A DNA stretch of 62,470 nucleotides from Gemmatimonadota bacterium. Lineage in GTDB: Bacteria > Gemmatimonadota > Gemmatimonadetes > Longimicrobiales > Longimicrobiaceae. Location: positions 1-62,470 of the forward strand of contig JAIRKD010000020.1 of the NCBI GenBank assembly GCA_031260285.1, written 5' to 3'. Position numbers and translations under genes: made by a program. Every line of letters begins with the position of its first letter. The first letter of the stretch is position 1. Below are positions 17,267 to 28,002 of the stretch, piece after piece. The notes beneath the pieces were generated by a model. It saw only the letters and a list, made by a program, of their open reading frames with translations, was not told the origin of the DNA and did not search any database.

Positions 17267-17365
17267 TTATCGCGGACAGAAGCCCGCGTTCTGTGAGAGA
17301 AGAACCCGGATGATGAATGGATCAACGCGCAAGCTACCGATCCACTCTCACCTTCACCATCCGTA

Positions 17366-17438
17366 TTGCCCCGCCAGGGGTCGAACCTGGACTTTCCTGA
17401 TCCAGAATCAGGCGTGTTGCCAATTACACCACGGGGCA
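17366..17438 (-). tRNA. tRNA-Gln(CTG)
   Basis: Acceptor TGCCCCG/CGGGGCA, anticodon loop TTCTGGA, discriminator A, no encoded CCA. It follows its upstream neighbour after a short spacer; the 99 bases to tRNA-Asn hold nothing recognised. Confidence 0.95.
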
Positions 17439-17447
17439 TCTGAAAAG

Positions 17448-17520
17448 AGCGGGAGACGGGATTCGAACCCGCGACCCTCAGCTTGGGAAGCTGATGCTCT
17501 GCCAACTGAGCTACTCCCGC
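17448..17520 (-). tRNA. tRNA-Gly(CCC)
   Basis: Acceptor GCGGGAG/CTCCCGC, anticodon loop TTCCCAA, discriminator U as in bacterial glycine tRNA, no encoded CCA. Confidence 0.95.
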
Positions 17521-17616
17521 GCCCAGATGCGTTTTACGCCAACCCGTCGCTCTCACCTGCTCCGACCCGGCGTCCCTCAGACCTGAAAAGTAACCTCTCA
17601 CGCCGGACCGAGCCAG

Positions 17617-17688
17617 AGCCACCGGTGAGATTTGAACTCACGACCGCTCGATTACGAATCGAGTGCTCTACCCCTGAGCTACGGTGGC
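17617..17688 (-). tRNA. tRNA-Thr(CGT)
   Basis: Acceptor GCCACCG/CGGTGGC, anticodon loop TTCGTAA, no encoded CCA. It reads ACG. Confidence 0.95.
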
Positions 17689-17702
17689 GCACCTCATCTT
17701 CA

Positions 17703-17775
17703 TGGAGCCGAGGGGAATCGAACCCCTGACCTCTGCAGTGCGATTGCAGCGCTCTCCCATCTGAGCTACGGCCCC
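17703..17775 (-). tRNA. tRNA-Ala(CGC)
   Basis: Acceptor GGGGCCG/CGGCTCC with a G-U pair, anticodon loop ATCGCAC, discriminator A, no encoded CCA. The acceptor and T arm are nearly identical to those of tRNA-Ala(GGC) at 18221. Confidence 0.95.
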
Positions 17776-17875
17776 CTCCGCAGGGGGAAGAACAACGGAG
17801 CTGAGCTCCAACCGGCCCGTCTCTGCCCTTCCCTCTACCACGTATACTCGACTCGCGGATCGCGAGTTCACGCTA

Positions 17876-17949
17876 TGGGCGGTACAAGACTCGAACTTGT
17901 GACCTCCACGATGTCAACGTGGCGCTCTAACCAACTGAGCTAACCGCCC
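17876..17949 (-). tRNA. tRNA-Val(GAC)
   Basis: Acceptor GGGCGGT/ACCGCCC, anticodon loop TTGACAT, discriminator A, no encoded CCA. Confidence 0.95.
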
Positions 17950-18026
17950 ATTCCCGATCTTCCGCGGGGTTATCCGCCGCCGGAACCTTCTGTAACCTTG
18001 CACCGTTCGCGCGCATGTAACGCGTA

Positions 18027-18109
18027 TGGTGGGGGTAGGATTCGAACCTACGTAGGCTTACGCCGGCAGATTTACAGTCTGCTCCATTTGGCCGCTCTGG
18101 TACCCCACC
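18027..18109 (-). tRNA. tRNA-Tyr(GTA)
   Basis: Acceptor GGTGGGG/CCCCACC, anticodon loop CTGTAAA, long variable arm as in bacterial tyrosine tRNA, discriminator A, no encoded CCA. Confidence 0.95.
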
Positions 18110-18123
18110 CCTGAGTTGCGGAG

Positions 18124-18197
18124 TGCGCCCGGAGAGATTCGAACTCCCGGCCCTCTGATCCGAAGTCAGATGCTCTATCCAGCTGAGCTACGGGCGC
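18124..18197 (-). tRNA. tRNA-Arg(TCG)
   Basis: Acceptor GCGCCCG/CGGGCGC, anticodon loop CTTCGGA, discriminator A, no encoded CCA. The genome-encoded wobble base is T rather than the A that is deaminated to inosine in the common Arg(ACG). Confidence 0.93.
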
Positions 18198-18220
18198 CGG
18201 ACAGATCCATCCATGACTCA

Positions 18221-18293
<73 letters not shown>

Positions 18294-18424
18294 CACAACC
18301 CGGAAGTGTGAGAGTGGAACGCCCGGAAACAGAACCCTGCCCTGCTCCACGAGGCCCACCACAACCACACCTCTCGCGCCTTCCGCAGCGCGTCTCCGTA
18401 TTGTCAAAAAGCTTTCCCGCTGAG

Positions 18425-18498
18425 CGGGGCCGACGGGACTCGAACCCGCGACCTCCGGAGTGACAGTCCGGCACTCTAACCGACTGAGCTACGGCCCC
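18425..18498 (-). tRNA. tRNA-Asp(GTC)
   Basis: Acceptor GGGGCCG/CGGCCCC, anticodon loop CTGTCAC, discriminator G, no encoded CCA. A 131-base spacer before tRNA-Ala holds nothing recognised. Confidence 0.95.
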
Positions 18499-18592
18499 GA
18501 CTTCCCAGGAGTGAACAGGGTGAACCACCCGACACTCCAGCACATCCTGCATCCTTCCGTAACATCCCTGTACTGCCGCGCCGATGGCGCAG

Positions 18593-18665
18593 AGCGGGCA
18601 ACCGGGCTCGAACCGGCGACCTCAACCTTGGCAAGGTTGCGCTCTACCAACTGAGCTATGCCCGC
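18593..18665 (-). tRNA. tRNA-Gly(GCC)
   Basis: Acceptor GCGGGCA/TGCCCGC, anticodon loop TTGCCAA, discriminator U, no encoded CCA. Confidence 0.95.
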
Positions 18666-18739
18666 AGACACCTTCTGACCAACCGGGCTTCCGCTGAACC
18701 CTCTCCGGAACGAACCGGAGAAGAAAACCGCGGACCCGA

Positions 18740-18811
18740 CGCTCCCACGGGGAATCGAACCCCGGTCTCCACCTTGAAAGAGTGGCGTCCTGACCGTTAG
18801 ACGATGGGAGC
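18740..18811 (-). tRNA. tRNA-Glu(TTC)
   Basis: Acceptor GCTCCCA/TGGGAGC, anticodon loop CTTTCAA, discriminator G, no encoded CCA. One of two glutamate isoacceptors in the array. Confidence 0.94.
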
Positions 18812-18829
18812 CCGCTCCTTACTACCCAG

Positions 18830-18902
<73 letters not shown>

Positions 18903-18935
18903 GCCAACTCAGGTGTCGGCGAGCCTTCCACTCAG

Positions 18936-19008
18936 TACCCCGTAGGGGAATCGAACCCCTGTTTACGCCGTGAGAGGGCGCTGTCCTGGGCCACTAGACG
19001 AACGGGGC
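18936..19008 (-). tRNA. tRNA-Glu(CTC)
   Basis: Acceptor GCCCCGT/ACGGGGT with a terminal G-U pair, anticodon loop CTCTCAC, discriminator A, no encoded CCA. Confidence 0.94.
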
Positions 19009-19025
19009 GTCTATTCCTCTCGAAG

Positions 19026-19098
19026 CACGGCAGGAGGGAATCGAACCCCCAACCGCCGGTTTTGGAGACCGGTGCTCTACCAATTGAGCTACTGCCGT
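19026..19098 (-). tRNA. tRNA-Trp(CCA)
   Basis: Acceptor ACGGCAG/CTGCCGT, anticodon loop CTCCAAA, discriminator G, no encoded 3' CCA. Confidence 0.95.
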
Positions 19099-19110
19099 AC
19101 ACGACACCCA

Positions 19111-19183
19111 TGGCCAGGGAGGGAATTGAACCCCCGACACTGCGATTTTCAGTCGCATGCTCTACCAACTGAGCTACCTGGCC
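19111..19183 (-). tRNA. tRNA-Phe(GAA)
   Basis: Acceptor GGCCAGG/CCTGGCC, anticodon loop CTGAAAA, discriminator A, no encoded CCA. Confidence 0.95.
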
Positions 19184-19347
19184 GAACCCGCCGCGCGACC
19201 TGCTCACCCCTCGCGACGACAGTCCCCTCCGAGACCCGTACAACCGGTCTCCCAGGCTGATCCGGCCCTGCCTCATCCGCTTCGCCGGGAACAAAAAACC
19301 GCCCGGCTTGCGGCGGTGGAATACCGGCACGAATCAACTCTGAAACA

Positions 19348-19421
<74 letters not shown>

Positions 19422-19432
19422 ACAGAAAACTC

Positions 19433-19461
19433 AACATAATATCCGGGAGAGCGACCGTCAA
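19433..19461 (-). promoter_or_regulatory. promoter of the tRNA array
   Basis: On the minus strand TTGACG (19456-19461) and TATGTT (19433-19438) are separated by exactly 17 bases. The -10 ends 11 bases before the first base of tRNA-fMet, so transcription would begin almost at the tRNA. No other comparable promoter was seen between the 21 tRNA genes. Confidence 0.75.
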
Positions 19462-19602
19462 CACCCGGACCTCTGTCTTTTCCGGGGGCGGCAGATCCCC
19501 GGAAAACGGGCCAGCAAGACCCCGAACCATCTTCTCAAGGCGTTATTACACAAACGGTTACAAGAGAAAACAAGGGCCTGACGGGCCGTTTTTCTCCCGG
19601 AA

Positions 19603-19637
19603 GTGCAGGGGGCAGATCTGAAACCTGCCCCCCGCAC
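19603..19637 (-). terminator. possible terminator downstream of leuS
   Basis: A 13-bp stem with one mismatch (19603-19615 with 19625-19637) lies 90 bases after the leuS stop. The minus-strand sequence after it has only a short, interrupted T-run, so it is a weak terminator at best. The remaining bases of 19462-19726 hold no gene. Confidence 0.4.
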
Positions 19638-19726
19638 ATCGTCGCTGGCACAAGAAACGAACCGGAATGTCCCTGCCGCATTTCTTCAGATCCTCTACGC
19701 GGAGCCGCCGCGCGGGAAAGCACCGG

Positions 19727-22195
19727 CTACCCGACAACAAGGTTGACCAGACGGTCCGGCACAAACACCACCTTCCGCAGTTCCACACCTTCCAGGAACC
19801 TGCGAACGTTGGCGTCGGAGAGCGCGACATCCCGGGCTTCGCTTTCGGTGATTCCACGCCGCATCACAAGTCTGGCGCGCAGCTTTCCGTTCACCTGCAC
19901 AACAAATTCAACTTCATCCGCAACCGTTTTTGCGGGATCAAAGGTCGGCCATCGGCCGTTATCAAAGATCGACCCTTCACCGCCGGTTCTCGACCAGAGC
20001 TCCTCGGCCATATGAGGCGCAAAGGGCGCAATGAGAGTAACCAGGGGTTGCACCGCCTCCCGCTCGGGGGTTCTGCCTCCGGTACGGACGACGTTCAGGT
20101 ACTCCATCATCGCGGCGATCGCGGTGTTGTAGGAGAGTTCACCGAGATCTTCCGAACACTTGGCGATTGTGGCGTGCAGCTTTCTTTCGACCGCAGGATC
20201 AATCGGCCGGTCCTCCGCCGAGAGAACGGCGTCCCAGAGGCGGTTCAGGAAGTTGTAGGGACCGGTGATTCCCGCTTCCCGGAAGTCGCCCCCTTCCTGG
20301 TACGGCCCCAGGAACATCAGGTAGGTGCGGAAGGTGTCCGCGCCATACTCTTCGATGAAGTCATCGGGCACAATCACGTTTCCACGGGACTTCGACATCT
20401 TGGCGCCGTCCTTCACGATCAGACCGTGAGCGCGGAAGCGGGTGAAGGGTTCCTCAAAATGAATATGGCCGAGGTCCTTGAGCACCATGGTGACAAACCG
20501 CGAGTACAGCAGATGCAGCACCGCATGCTCATTCCCGCCGATGTAGGTATTCACCGGAAGCCAGTTCCGGGTGACCTCCGGATCAAAAGGCGCCAGATGG
20601 TTCCCCGCTGACGGGTACCGGAGGAAGTACCAGGCGGAGTCCAGGAAGGTATCCGAGACATCGGTCTCCCGGCGGGCCCGTCCGCCGCAGGAGGGGCACT
20701 CGGTGAGGTACCATTCCTCATGCCGGGCCAGCGGGGAGATCCCCGAGGCGTCGGGCTTGTAGTTCTCGATGAAAGGCAGCGTGACCGGCAGCTGGTCTTC
20801 CGGAACGGGAACGGTGCCGCAGGCGTCGCAGTAGAGGATCGGGATCGGGGGACCCCAGTACCGCTGCCGTGAGACGCACCAGTCGTGCAGGCGGAAGTTG
20901 ACGCGGGCCTCTCCCAGGCCGCGCTGCGCAAGCGCGGCCGTAATCGCGGACTTTGCCTCACCGGACTCCATCCCGTCGTATTCGCCGGAGTTCACAAGCG
21001 TACCTCCGCCGGAATAGACTTCCCCGACCGGAGAATCCGCCGAGTCGCCGGAGCCCGCAATCACCCGTCTGACTGGCAGGTCAAAGGCCTGCGCAAAGGC
21101 GAAGTCGCGCTCATCATGACCCGGAACGGCCATGATGGCCCCGGTTCCGTACTCCATCAGCACGTAGTCCGCGATCCAGACAGGGATCTCCTGACCGGTT
21201 GCCGGGTTGATCGCGCGCGCTCCGGTATCCACCCCGGTCTTCTGCTTGTCGGTGATCTTCCGGTTGACGAGATCCGAGGAGACTACCGCCTGGATGTACT
21301 CGTTCACCGCGGTGCGACGCTGGTCGGTGGTGATCCGGTCGACCAGTGGGTGCTCGGGAGCGAGCACCATATACGTCGCTCCGAAGACGGTATCCGGGCG
21401 GGTTGTGAACACCCGCACCGACTCTCCATCCATTCCGGCAATCGGGAAGACGAGTTCCGCGCCTTCGCTCCGGCCGATCCAGTTCTCCTGCATCCGCCGG
21501 GTTGTATCCGACCAGTCCAACGTCTTCAGGTTGTCGAGCAGCCGCTGGGCGTAGTCAGAAATGCGGAAGAACCACTGGGAGAGCGTCCTCATCTCCACAG
21601 CGGATCCGCACCGTTCACAGGCGCCAGCGATCACCTGCTCGTTCGCGAGCACGGTGTTGCAGCCGGGACACCAGTTGACGGGAGCTTCCTTCTTGACCGC
21701 AACCCCCGCCTTGTAGAACTGCAGGAAGAGCCACTGCGTCCAGCGGTAGTATTCCGGAGAGGTGGTATCAACCGTATGGCTCCAGTCGTACATGAACCCG
21801 ACGCGCCGGAGCTGCCGGGTGAAGTTCTCGATGTTCCGCGGAATCAGCTCCATCGGATGGACGCCGTGCTTCAGCGCGAAGTTCTCCGAGTGGATCCCGA
21901 ACGCATCAAAGCCGATGGGCTCAAAGACGTTGTCGCCGAGCAGGCGCCGGTAGCGGCCATGGATATCAGCGCCGGTGAACGCATAGATATTCCCGACGTG
22001 AAGCCCTTCCGCGGAGGGATACGGGAACATCATCAGGTTGTAGAAAGGCCTGCCCTCACGGCCGATGCGGGCGATCGCGTCATCGGTGAAGGAGTTCGTC
22101 CCCTCTTCGTCCCACCGGGCCCGCCACTTCCGTTCAACTTCAGCAGGGAAATAGCTGTCGGTGACGTGCGTCTCGTCTGTCATGTCTCTGATCAT
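19727..22195 (-). CDS. leuS: leucyl-tRNA synthetase
   Basis: An 822-residue class I aminoacyl-tRNA synthetase that charges tRNA-Leu in the cytoplasm. It shows the ATP-site HIGH variant His-Val-Gly-Asn in PYPSAEGLHVGN at about residue 67, a zinc-knuckle-like CPGCN...CERCG segment near 170, the editing domain in the middle, and KMSKSRGNV at about 597. A second candidate start lies four codons downstream; neither has a strong ribosome site. The gene is next to the tRNA array, which itself lacks any leucine tRNA. Confidence 0.97.
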   Translation of the reverse strand: MIRDMTDETHVTDSYFPAEVERKWRARWDEEGTNSFTDDAIARIGREGRPFYNLMMFPYPSAEGLHVGNIYAFTGADIHGRYRRLLGDNVFEPIGFDAFGIHSENFALKHGVHPMELIPRNIENFTRQLRRVGFMYDWSHTVDTTSPEYYRWTQWLFLQFYKAGVAVKKEAPVNWCPGCNTVLANEQVIAGACERCGSAVEMRTLSQWFFRISDYAQRLLDNLKTLDWSDTTRRMQENWIGRSEGAELVFPIAGMDGESVRVFTTRPDTVFGATYMVLAPEHPLVDRITTDQRRTAVNEYIQAVVSSDLVNRKITDKQKTGVDTGARAINPATGQEIPVWIADYVLMEYGTGAIMAVPGHDERDFAFAQAFDLPVRRVIAGSGDSADSPVGEVYSGGGTLVNSGEYDGMESGEAKSAITAALAQRGLGEARVNFRLHDWCVSRQRYWGPPIPILYCDACGTVPVPEDQLPVTLPFIENYKPDASGISPLARHEEWYLTECPSCGGRARRETDVSDTFLDSAWYFLRYPSAGNHLAPFDPEVTRNWLPVNTYIGGNEHAVLHLLYSRFVTMVLKDLGHIHFEEPFTRFRAHGLIVKDGAKMSKSRGNVIVPDDFIEEYGADTFRTYLMFLGPYQEGGDFREAGITGPYNFLNRLWDAVLSAEDRPIDPAVERKLHATIAKCSEDLGELSYNTAIAAMMEYLNVVRTGGRTPEREAVQPLVTLIAPFAPHMAEELWSRTGGEGSIFDNGRWPTFDPAKTVADEVEFVVQVNGKLRARLVMRRGITESEARDVALSDANVRRFLEGVELRKVVFVPDRLVNLVVG

Positions 22196-22281
22196 CGGGT
22201 CAGTCCGGTCAAACGCGTCCCGGAGGGAGCAGCGCGAATCCGGAAACTAATACACACCGGGTTCGCGTGTCATCTGGCGGG

Positions 22282-23345
22282 TCAGGGAGCGGCGCGTGCC
22301 GGGAGAAGGGATTCAACAGCCAGCCAGGGATCATCCCCCGCTTCTGCGGCGGCAACGATGCGGCGGATCGTAAGGGGAAGGTCTCCCCCGCTCAACTGGA
22401 AAACCTCCTCGAAGAGATCCAGCCGACGGTAATAGATCACGCGGGAGATCAGCGAGGCGTTATTGAGAGGGGTGTTGAGGAAGCCGTTGTATCCTGTCAG
22501 CAGGAACCCGGGCCGGACCTCATTCTCGAAACGCAGGCGCGCACGGGAGAAGACCTCTTCGCGAAAAGAAATCTTCTGCCCGGAGGAGAGGTCCGGACGC
22601 GCGTAGAGTGCCTCCAGTTCATCCACGAGACCGGTGAGGAACTGCCCGAACCGCTGCTCGTCCGCCCACGCGGATTCAGAGCGGGTGCAGAGCTCGGGGT
22701 CCGGCCGCGTCCGGCAGAAAAACATGATGGCGCCGCGGGCACCGACAAACTGGGCGAGACTTTCGTTGAACGCCGCGTGTCCGGGAACGTAGAGTGTATT
22801 GTGGAAGATCTCGTGAATAACGGTATTCGCGAGAGAGACCGAGTCGTAGCGGAGGAGCGGGGAGACAAGCGGATCGTTGAACCATCCGAGTGTGCTGAAC
22901 GCCGCGGTGGGCCGGATGTAGGCGTCGTAGCCCTGACGCTCAAGGTCCTGCACTGCCCGGCGGGCGCTGGCCTCGCTGAAATAGCCCTTGTAAGGAACGC
23001 GCCCGGTGAAAGGGAACCACCAGGTATACGGCTCGAAGCTGTCTTTGCGGGCGGCGGAAAGAACAAACGCAAGCGTATCCGAGTCGAGCTGGGAGAAGGT
23101 GGTATAACTCCTGGCCGCGTCCAGCCCGAGTTCGTCCGCGGCAAAATCCCGCGCGCTGAGAACAAGCTGAAGTTTGGCGCGGCGCCCCGCGGGAAGCCCG
23201 GGGTCCGCAATCAGTCGCGCGATCGGCTGCCTGCGACTGAGTATCTTTACCTCCGCCCAACCCGCCCGGATCGCAAAGACCGGCGAGCACCCTCCCAGAA
23301 CCAGCAGCAGGGTGCCGATCCAGAAGAGGCTCGCCGGTCGCTTTT

Positions 23346-23349
<4 letters not shown>
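22282..23349 (-). CDS. COG4324-type predicted aminopeptidase, lipoprotein
   Basis: A 355-residue exported lipoprotein with a lipobox (Leu-Gly-Gly-Cys, about residue 21). A zinc-protease motif, His-Glu-Ile-Phe-His, lies at about 178 and is followed by FNESLAQFVG, supplying the second Glu. This layout matches the family annotated as predicted aminopeptidase (COG4324/DUF2265). Translation starts with GTG at 23349, which overlaps the aspA stop (GTGA), with AGAGG just upstream. It is therefore coupled to aspA, an unexplained pairing. Confidence 0.75.
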
Positions 23350-24779
<1,430 letters not shown>

Positions 24780-24900
24780 CTCCTGTGTTATGGCATGGCC
24801 GCGAACGGCGTTGAAAAACAGCTCACTTGTCTCTGTCCGACCCGGGTGACGCTTCCTCACCCGGTTGAGTCCGGAAAAGGCCGGAACACTACGGCCGGCG

Positions 24901-25548
24901 TCACTCCGCCTTTCCCAACCGGCTCTTCATCTCCCGCAGGCGCGCCTCAATCTGTTCCGATCGCGGGGGCGTGGCGGCTCCGGAATCCTGACCGGAACGA
25001 GCTTCCGCTTCGGGAGCTTCCCCGTCACGGGTGATCCATTCCGTAATCCGATCAACATCCGGAATACCACCTGAACCGTCTGCCGCTGAATGGCTCCCGG
25101 CACCGCTGCCTGCGGCCCGCATCCGGGCGACAAGCGCAAAACGGTTCACTTCCATCTGTCTGTAGCGGGCCATCATCTCCCCGGACTCCGAAGAGAGAAG
25201 CATCAGTTCCGCATCAATGGCTGCATACTTCCCCTCCAGAACCCGCACCCGGGCTGAATGCCGCCTCATAAATTCGTGGGCGACCCGCCCCGTCTCCGCA
25301 TCACCGATTCTCTCCGCCATCAGTGCGCGCCGCTCGCACTGCGCGAGTGATTCACGCTCGCGACCCAACTCCAGCTGAACACGCCCGGCTTCCGCCGTCA
25401 GCTCCGAAAGCGCGGCCTTCGTTGCTACCAGCTCGCGCCGCATCGCAGTGAGCATCTCCGCGACCTGATCCTCAGGCTCGTTGGTGTTCATCCCCGCGCG
25501 GAACGCGTCCATACTCTGTTGGAAGAGCCGTCTGATGTCGTCAAACAC
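24901..25548 (-). CDS. PspA/IM30-like coiled-coil protein
   Basis: A 215-residue, almost entirely helical protein with heptad-like Leu/Ala spacing and charged faces. The N-terminus (FDDIRRLFQQSMDAF) followed by EDQVAEMLTAMRREL resembles the amphipathic helix and first coiled coil of PspA. A Cys/Arg/Ala segment with a downstream KYAAIDAEL and final RYRQMEVNRFALVARM mirrors the PspA order. PspA proteins form rods or rings on the inner membrane under envelope stress. GTG at 25548 is chosen since the frame further upstream is only the complement of a polypurine tract. The family call is from pattern, not from a search. Confidence 0.55.
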   Translation of the reverse strand: MFDDIRRLFQQSMDAFRAGMNTNEPEDQVAEMLTAMRRELVATKAALSELTAEAGRVQLELGRERESLAQCERRALMAERIGDAETGRVAHEFMRRHSARVRVLEGKYAAIDAELMLLSSESGEMMARYRQMEVNRFALVARMRAAGSGAGSHSAADGSGGIPDVDRITEWITRDGEAPEAEARSGQDSGAATPPRSEQIEARLREMKSRLGKAE

Positions 25549-25550
25549 AA

Positions 25551-25733
25551 GAGTAAAAATGAAGAAGGACGAATAAATAATGAGGGAGAGAAGAGAAAAA
25601 AGAAAGAACCCGGGAAAAACAAAGAAGGGAGAATCCGGGAAAATAGATAAAAAGGAAGGAGAAGTGACTGAAAACCGGGGAGAAGAAAGGAGAAACAGGA
25701 AAGACACGAGGAAAAACAAGAAAAGACGGGCGC
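25551..25733 (+). repeat. polypurine tract upstream of the PspA-like gene
   Basis: Over about 180 bases the plus strand is nearly all A and G, with only scattered C and T. No exact repeat unit is obvious. The opposite strand would be the pyrimidine-rich leader of the PspA-like gene. The region to 25936 holds no supported gene; the open frame on the minus strand is an artefact of the composition. Confidence 0.8.
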
Positions 25734-25936
25734 TCCCGATCACAGGGCCCCGAATTGGATCGGTGGAAAATTGTATCGTCTTCGAAGCCAGACCGCCATG
25801 AGAGGGGAGCGGGTGCGGGGATACGCTCCGGGGAGGATCCAGGGGCCTGAAGCTTGCTTCGCGAGGTACCGGCATCAGGTCAGCCGGCAGAGGTCGCTAC
25901 ATCGATCCATGCGTCGGAGGGGTGCTGAGAAGGAAC

Positions 25937-26881
25937 ATGCTCTTCATCCCTGTTCTCCAGGCGCTGATGCCCCTCCCCCGCCGCACCGACCTTACGCGTG
26001 AAGAATGGAAGTCGGTCACCCACAGCGACTTCTGGATTCCGCATGCGGAGCGGGAGAAGTATAAACGGGCGCTGGGTGCCCTGAACAACGGTGGGATTCC
26101 GTACGTGATCACGGGTGCGTACGCGATCTACGAGCATACCGGGATCTACCGTGAAACAAAGGATCTGGATCTCTTTGTAGAGCCCGGGCAGGTTGTATCC
26201 ACGATGCGGATCCTGCGGGCGGCAGGGTTCCGCACCCGTCTTGTTCAGGCGCACTGGCTGGCCAAGGCGGAGCTGGGTGACCATGTCGTGGATGTGATTT
26301 TCGGGATGGGGAATGGCCTGGCCCCCGTGGATGGTGACTGGTACCGCCATAGCCGCCCGGCGATTCTGGCTGCCCATCCGGTGCGTATCGCGCCTCCCGA
26401 AGAGCTGATCTGGCACCGCCTCTTCATCCATGAGCGACACCGACAGGACACCGCGGACATCCTGCATCTGATCCTCTGCCGGGGCGAACAGCTCGACTGG
26501 GACCGGCTCGTCAGAAAGACCGCCGGGAACTGGCCGCTTCTCCTGAGCAAGCTGATCCTCTTCCCCTATATCTATCCGGAAGCCCGGGGGAAGATTCCGG
26601 AGCGCATCGTCTCCCGGCTGCTGGAAGAGGCGAGTGCCGACCTCGACCGGCCGCGCACCGATGAACGGATGACCCGGGGCCCTCTTGTTTCGCGCTTCAG
26701 TTTTTCGATTGATGTCAACGAGTGGGGGATGCGGGACGCCCGGCAGGAGACGGTTGCGGAGGCCGAACACGCGCCGGTTCTCCGGGAAATCGCCCTGGCG
26801 GATGTCTGGGATGAGCGCTCGCGGTTTGTCCTGGAATTCCTGGAGCGGACCGCTGATGAACCGCGCGAACTCCCGGAGTGA
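25937..26881 (+). CDS. nucleotidyltransferase-fold protein (AbiEii-like)
   Basis: A 314-residue cytoplasmic protein. The segment YVITGAYAIYEHTGIYRETKD, split here from the following DLDLFV, is the minimal nucleotidyltransferase pattern, with Asp-x-Asp metal ligands at about residue 80. The rest is helical with many Arg, Glu and Leu. Relatives include AbiEii-type toxins and uncharacterised adenylyl- or nucleotidyltransferases, but no antitoxin gene lies beside it. GTG at 25922 is an alternative start with GGAGG almost touching; ATG at 25937 has AAGGA just upstream. Confidence 0.6.
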   Translation: MLFIPVLQALMPLPRRTDLTREEWKSVTHSDFWIPHAEREKYKRALGALNNGGIPYVITGAYAIYEHTGIYRETKDLDLFVEPGQVVSTMRILRAAGFRTRLVQAHWLAKAELGDHVVDVIFGMGNGLAPVDGDWYRHSRPAILAAHPVRIAPPEELIWHRLFIHERHRQDTADILHLILCRGEQLDWDRLVRKTAGNWPLLLSKLILFPYIYPEARGKIPERIVSRLLEEASADLDRPRTDERMTRGPLVSRFSFSIDVNEWGMRDARQETVAEAEHAPVLREIALADVWDERSRFVLEFLERTADEPRELPE

Positions 26882-26904
26882 TCCAGACGCCCGGCCGGCC
26901 CCCT

Positions 26905-26942
26905 CCCTGATTCCCTGATTCCCTGATTCCCTGATTCCCTGG
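26905..26942. repeat. 8-bp tandem repeat between convergent genes
   Basis: Four exact copies of GATTCCCT, with a partial copy in front, fill the gap between the stop codons of two convergent genes. No hairpin terminator is visible there. Confidence 0.88.
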
Positions 26943-26948
26943 TCCTCC

Positions 26949-27965
26949 CTATTCCCCGGACTCCTCCACTTCCTCCAGGAATCTCATCAGGGCGACCTCC
27001 TCCGGATAATACTTTTTGTCAGAAGAACGTGCGGGGCGAGAGCCTTTTCTCTCCGTCAGATCAATTGTATCTCCCAACAGGTAGCGATCGAGAACAGCGG
27101 GATGGATGTATGCACCGCGGCAGACGGTGGGTGTGTTCCCCAGGTCCGTCGAAACAAGTTTGCAGGTGAGGGTGAGGTTCCGCAGTGCCTCTCTGGAGGA
27201 CAGAGCGGGGCCGAGGTCGGAGAGGACGGTTGCGGCCCGGAGCGTCCCTCCCCAGGTGCGGATGTCCTTGGATGTGCAGGGTTCGCCGAAGACTTCCGCG
27301 AGGTACCGGTTCACTTCGGGAGCGGTGACATCACGGACGATGCCATCGCTGTCGCGGTACCGGAAAAGCCGGTCGCCGGGCAGAGTGAGGATCTGTTCCA
27401 CGATCTCGACCAGCGGGGTTTCCGCAACAACGCGAAGCTGCTCCACGCTGCTCTTCCCGATATAACGGAAGATGAGGTTGCTGCCGGAGATGGTGAGGTG
27501 CCGCTTTTCGAGGGTCGCGATCCCGAACGTCTGGTTACGGATCGCGTACCGCTCGCTCCCCACACGGAAGAATGCGCGGTACATGAGGCGGACCAGCGTG
27601 GCGAGCACCCGTTCCCGGCTGAGTTCATCTCCCCGAAGGTCATGGCTGGTTGCGCCACGGAACCGGGGGATGGCGCGGGCGAAGGGCAGGAGCCTCCGGA
27701 ACTTCCTCCGGGCACGGAGGGAGACAAACTCGGAATGGTAGCGGTACTGCCTGCGTCCCGCGGCATCAGTGCCCACGGCCTGGATGCTGGCAGCGGGGTC
27801 AGGATCAATCTCCACCCCCGTCCATGCGGGGGGAATCGCGAGAGCGCGGATCCGCCGGAGGGTATGGTCACCCCGGATCGGTCGCCCCCCTGTTCCAAGG
27901 TAGACAAACCCCTCTTCCGGAGTGCCGACCCGTTTCCACTTTCCTGATCCTGTGTACTTCAACAT
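26949..27965 (-). CDS. DNA topoisomerase IB, poxvirus type
   Basis: A 338-residue enzyme that relaxes supercoils through a 3'-phosphotyrosine intermediate without ATP. The N-terminal domain contains the QAVGTDAAGRRQYRYH segment. The catalytic domain contains RVGSERYA, TFGIATLEKRHL, SKDIRTWGGT and the active Tyr in CRGAYIHPAV at about residue 285. Length and motif order match the small bacterial/viral class. ATG at 27965 lacks a clear ribosome site. A small coiled-coil gene ends downstream of a 37-base gap on the same strand side. Confidence 0.93.
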   Translation of the reverse strand: MLKYTGSGKWKRVGTPEEGFVYLGTGGRPIRGDHTLRRIRALAIPPAWTGVEIDPDPAASIQAVGTDAAGRRQYRYHSEFVSLRARRKFRRLLPFARAIPRFRGATSHDLRGDELSRERVLATLVRLMYRAFFRVGSERYAIRNQTFGIATLEKRHLTISGSNLIFRYIGKSSVEQLRVVAETPLVEIVEQILTLPGDRLFRYRDSDGIVRDVTAPEVNRYLAEVFGEPCTSKDIRTWGGTLRAATVLSDLGPALSSREALRNLTLTCKLVSTDLGNTPTVCRGAYIHPAVLDRYLLGDTIDLTERKGSRPARSSDKKYYPEEVALMRFLEEVEESGE

Positions 27966-28002
27966 GCGATACCACTGAACAACACGCTCAAACCCCGACC
28001 GG

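Noticed and set aside
17267-17365. Additional tRNA genes in the roughly 100-base spacers of the tRNA array (also 17521-17616, 17776-17875 and 18294-18424)
   Set aside because: No T-arm (GTTCGA-type) or acceptor pairing could be built in any of these spacers.
20885-22432. 515-codon open frame opposite leuS
   Set aside because: Antisense shadow of leuS with Arg/Gly/Val-rich random composition and no ribosome site.
25549-25875. Upstream extension of the PspA-like frame encoding a very hydrophobic segment rich in Phe, Leu and Ser
   Set aside because: The hydrophobicity follows directly from the polypyrimidine strand, there is no ribosome site at the far start, and PspA-type proteins begin with the amphipathic helix found at the GTG at 25548.
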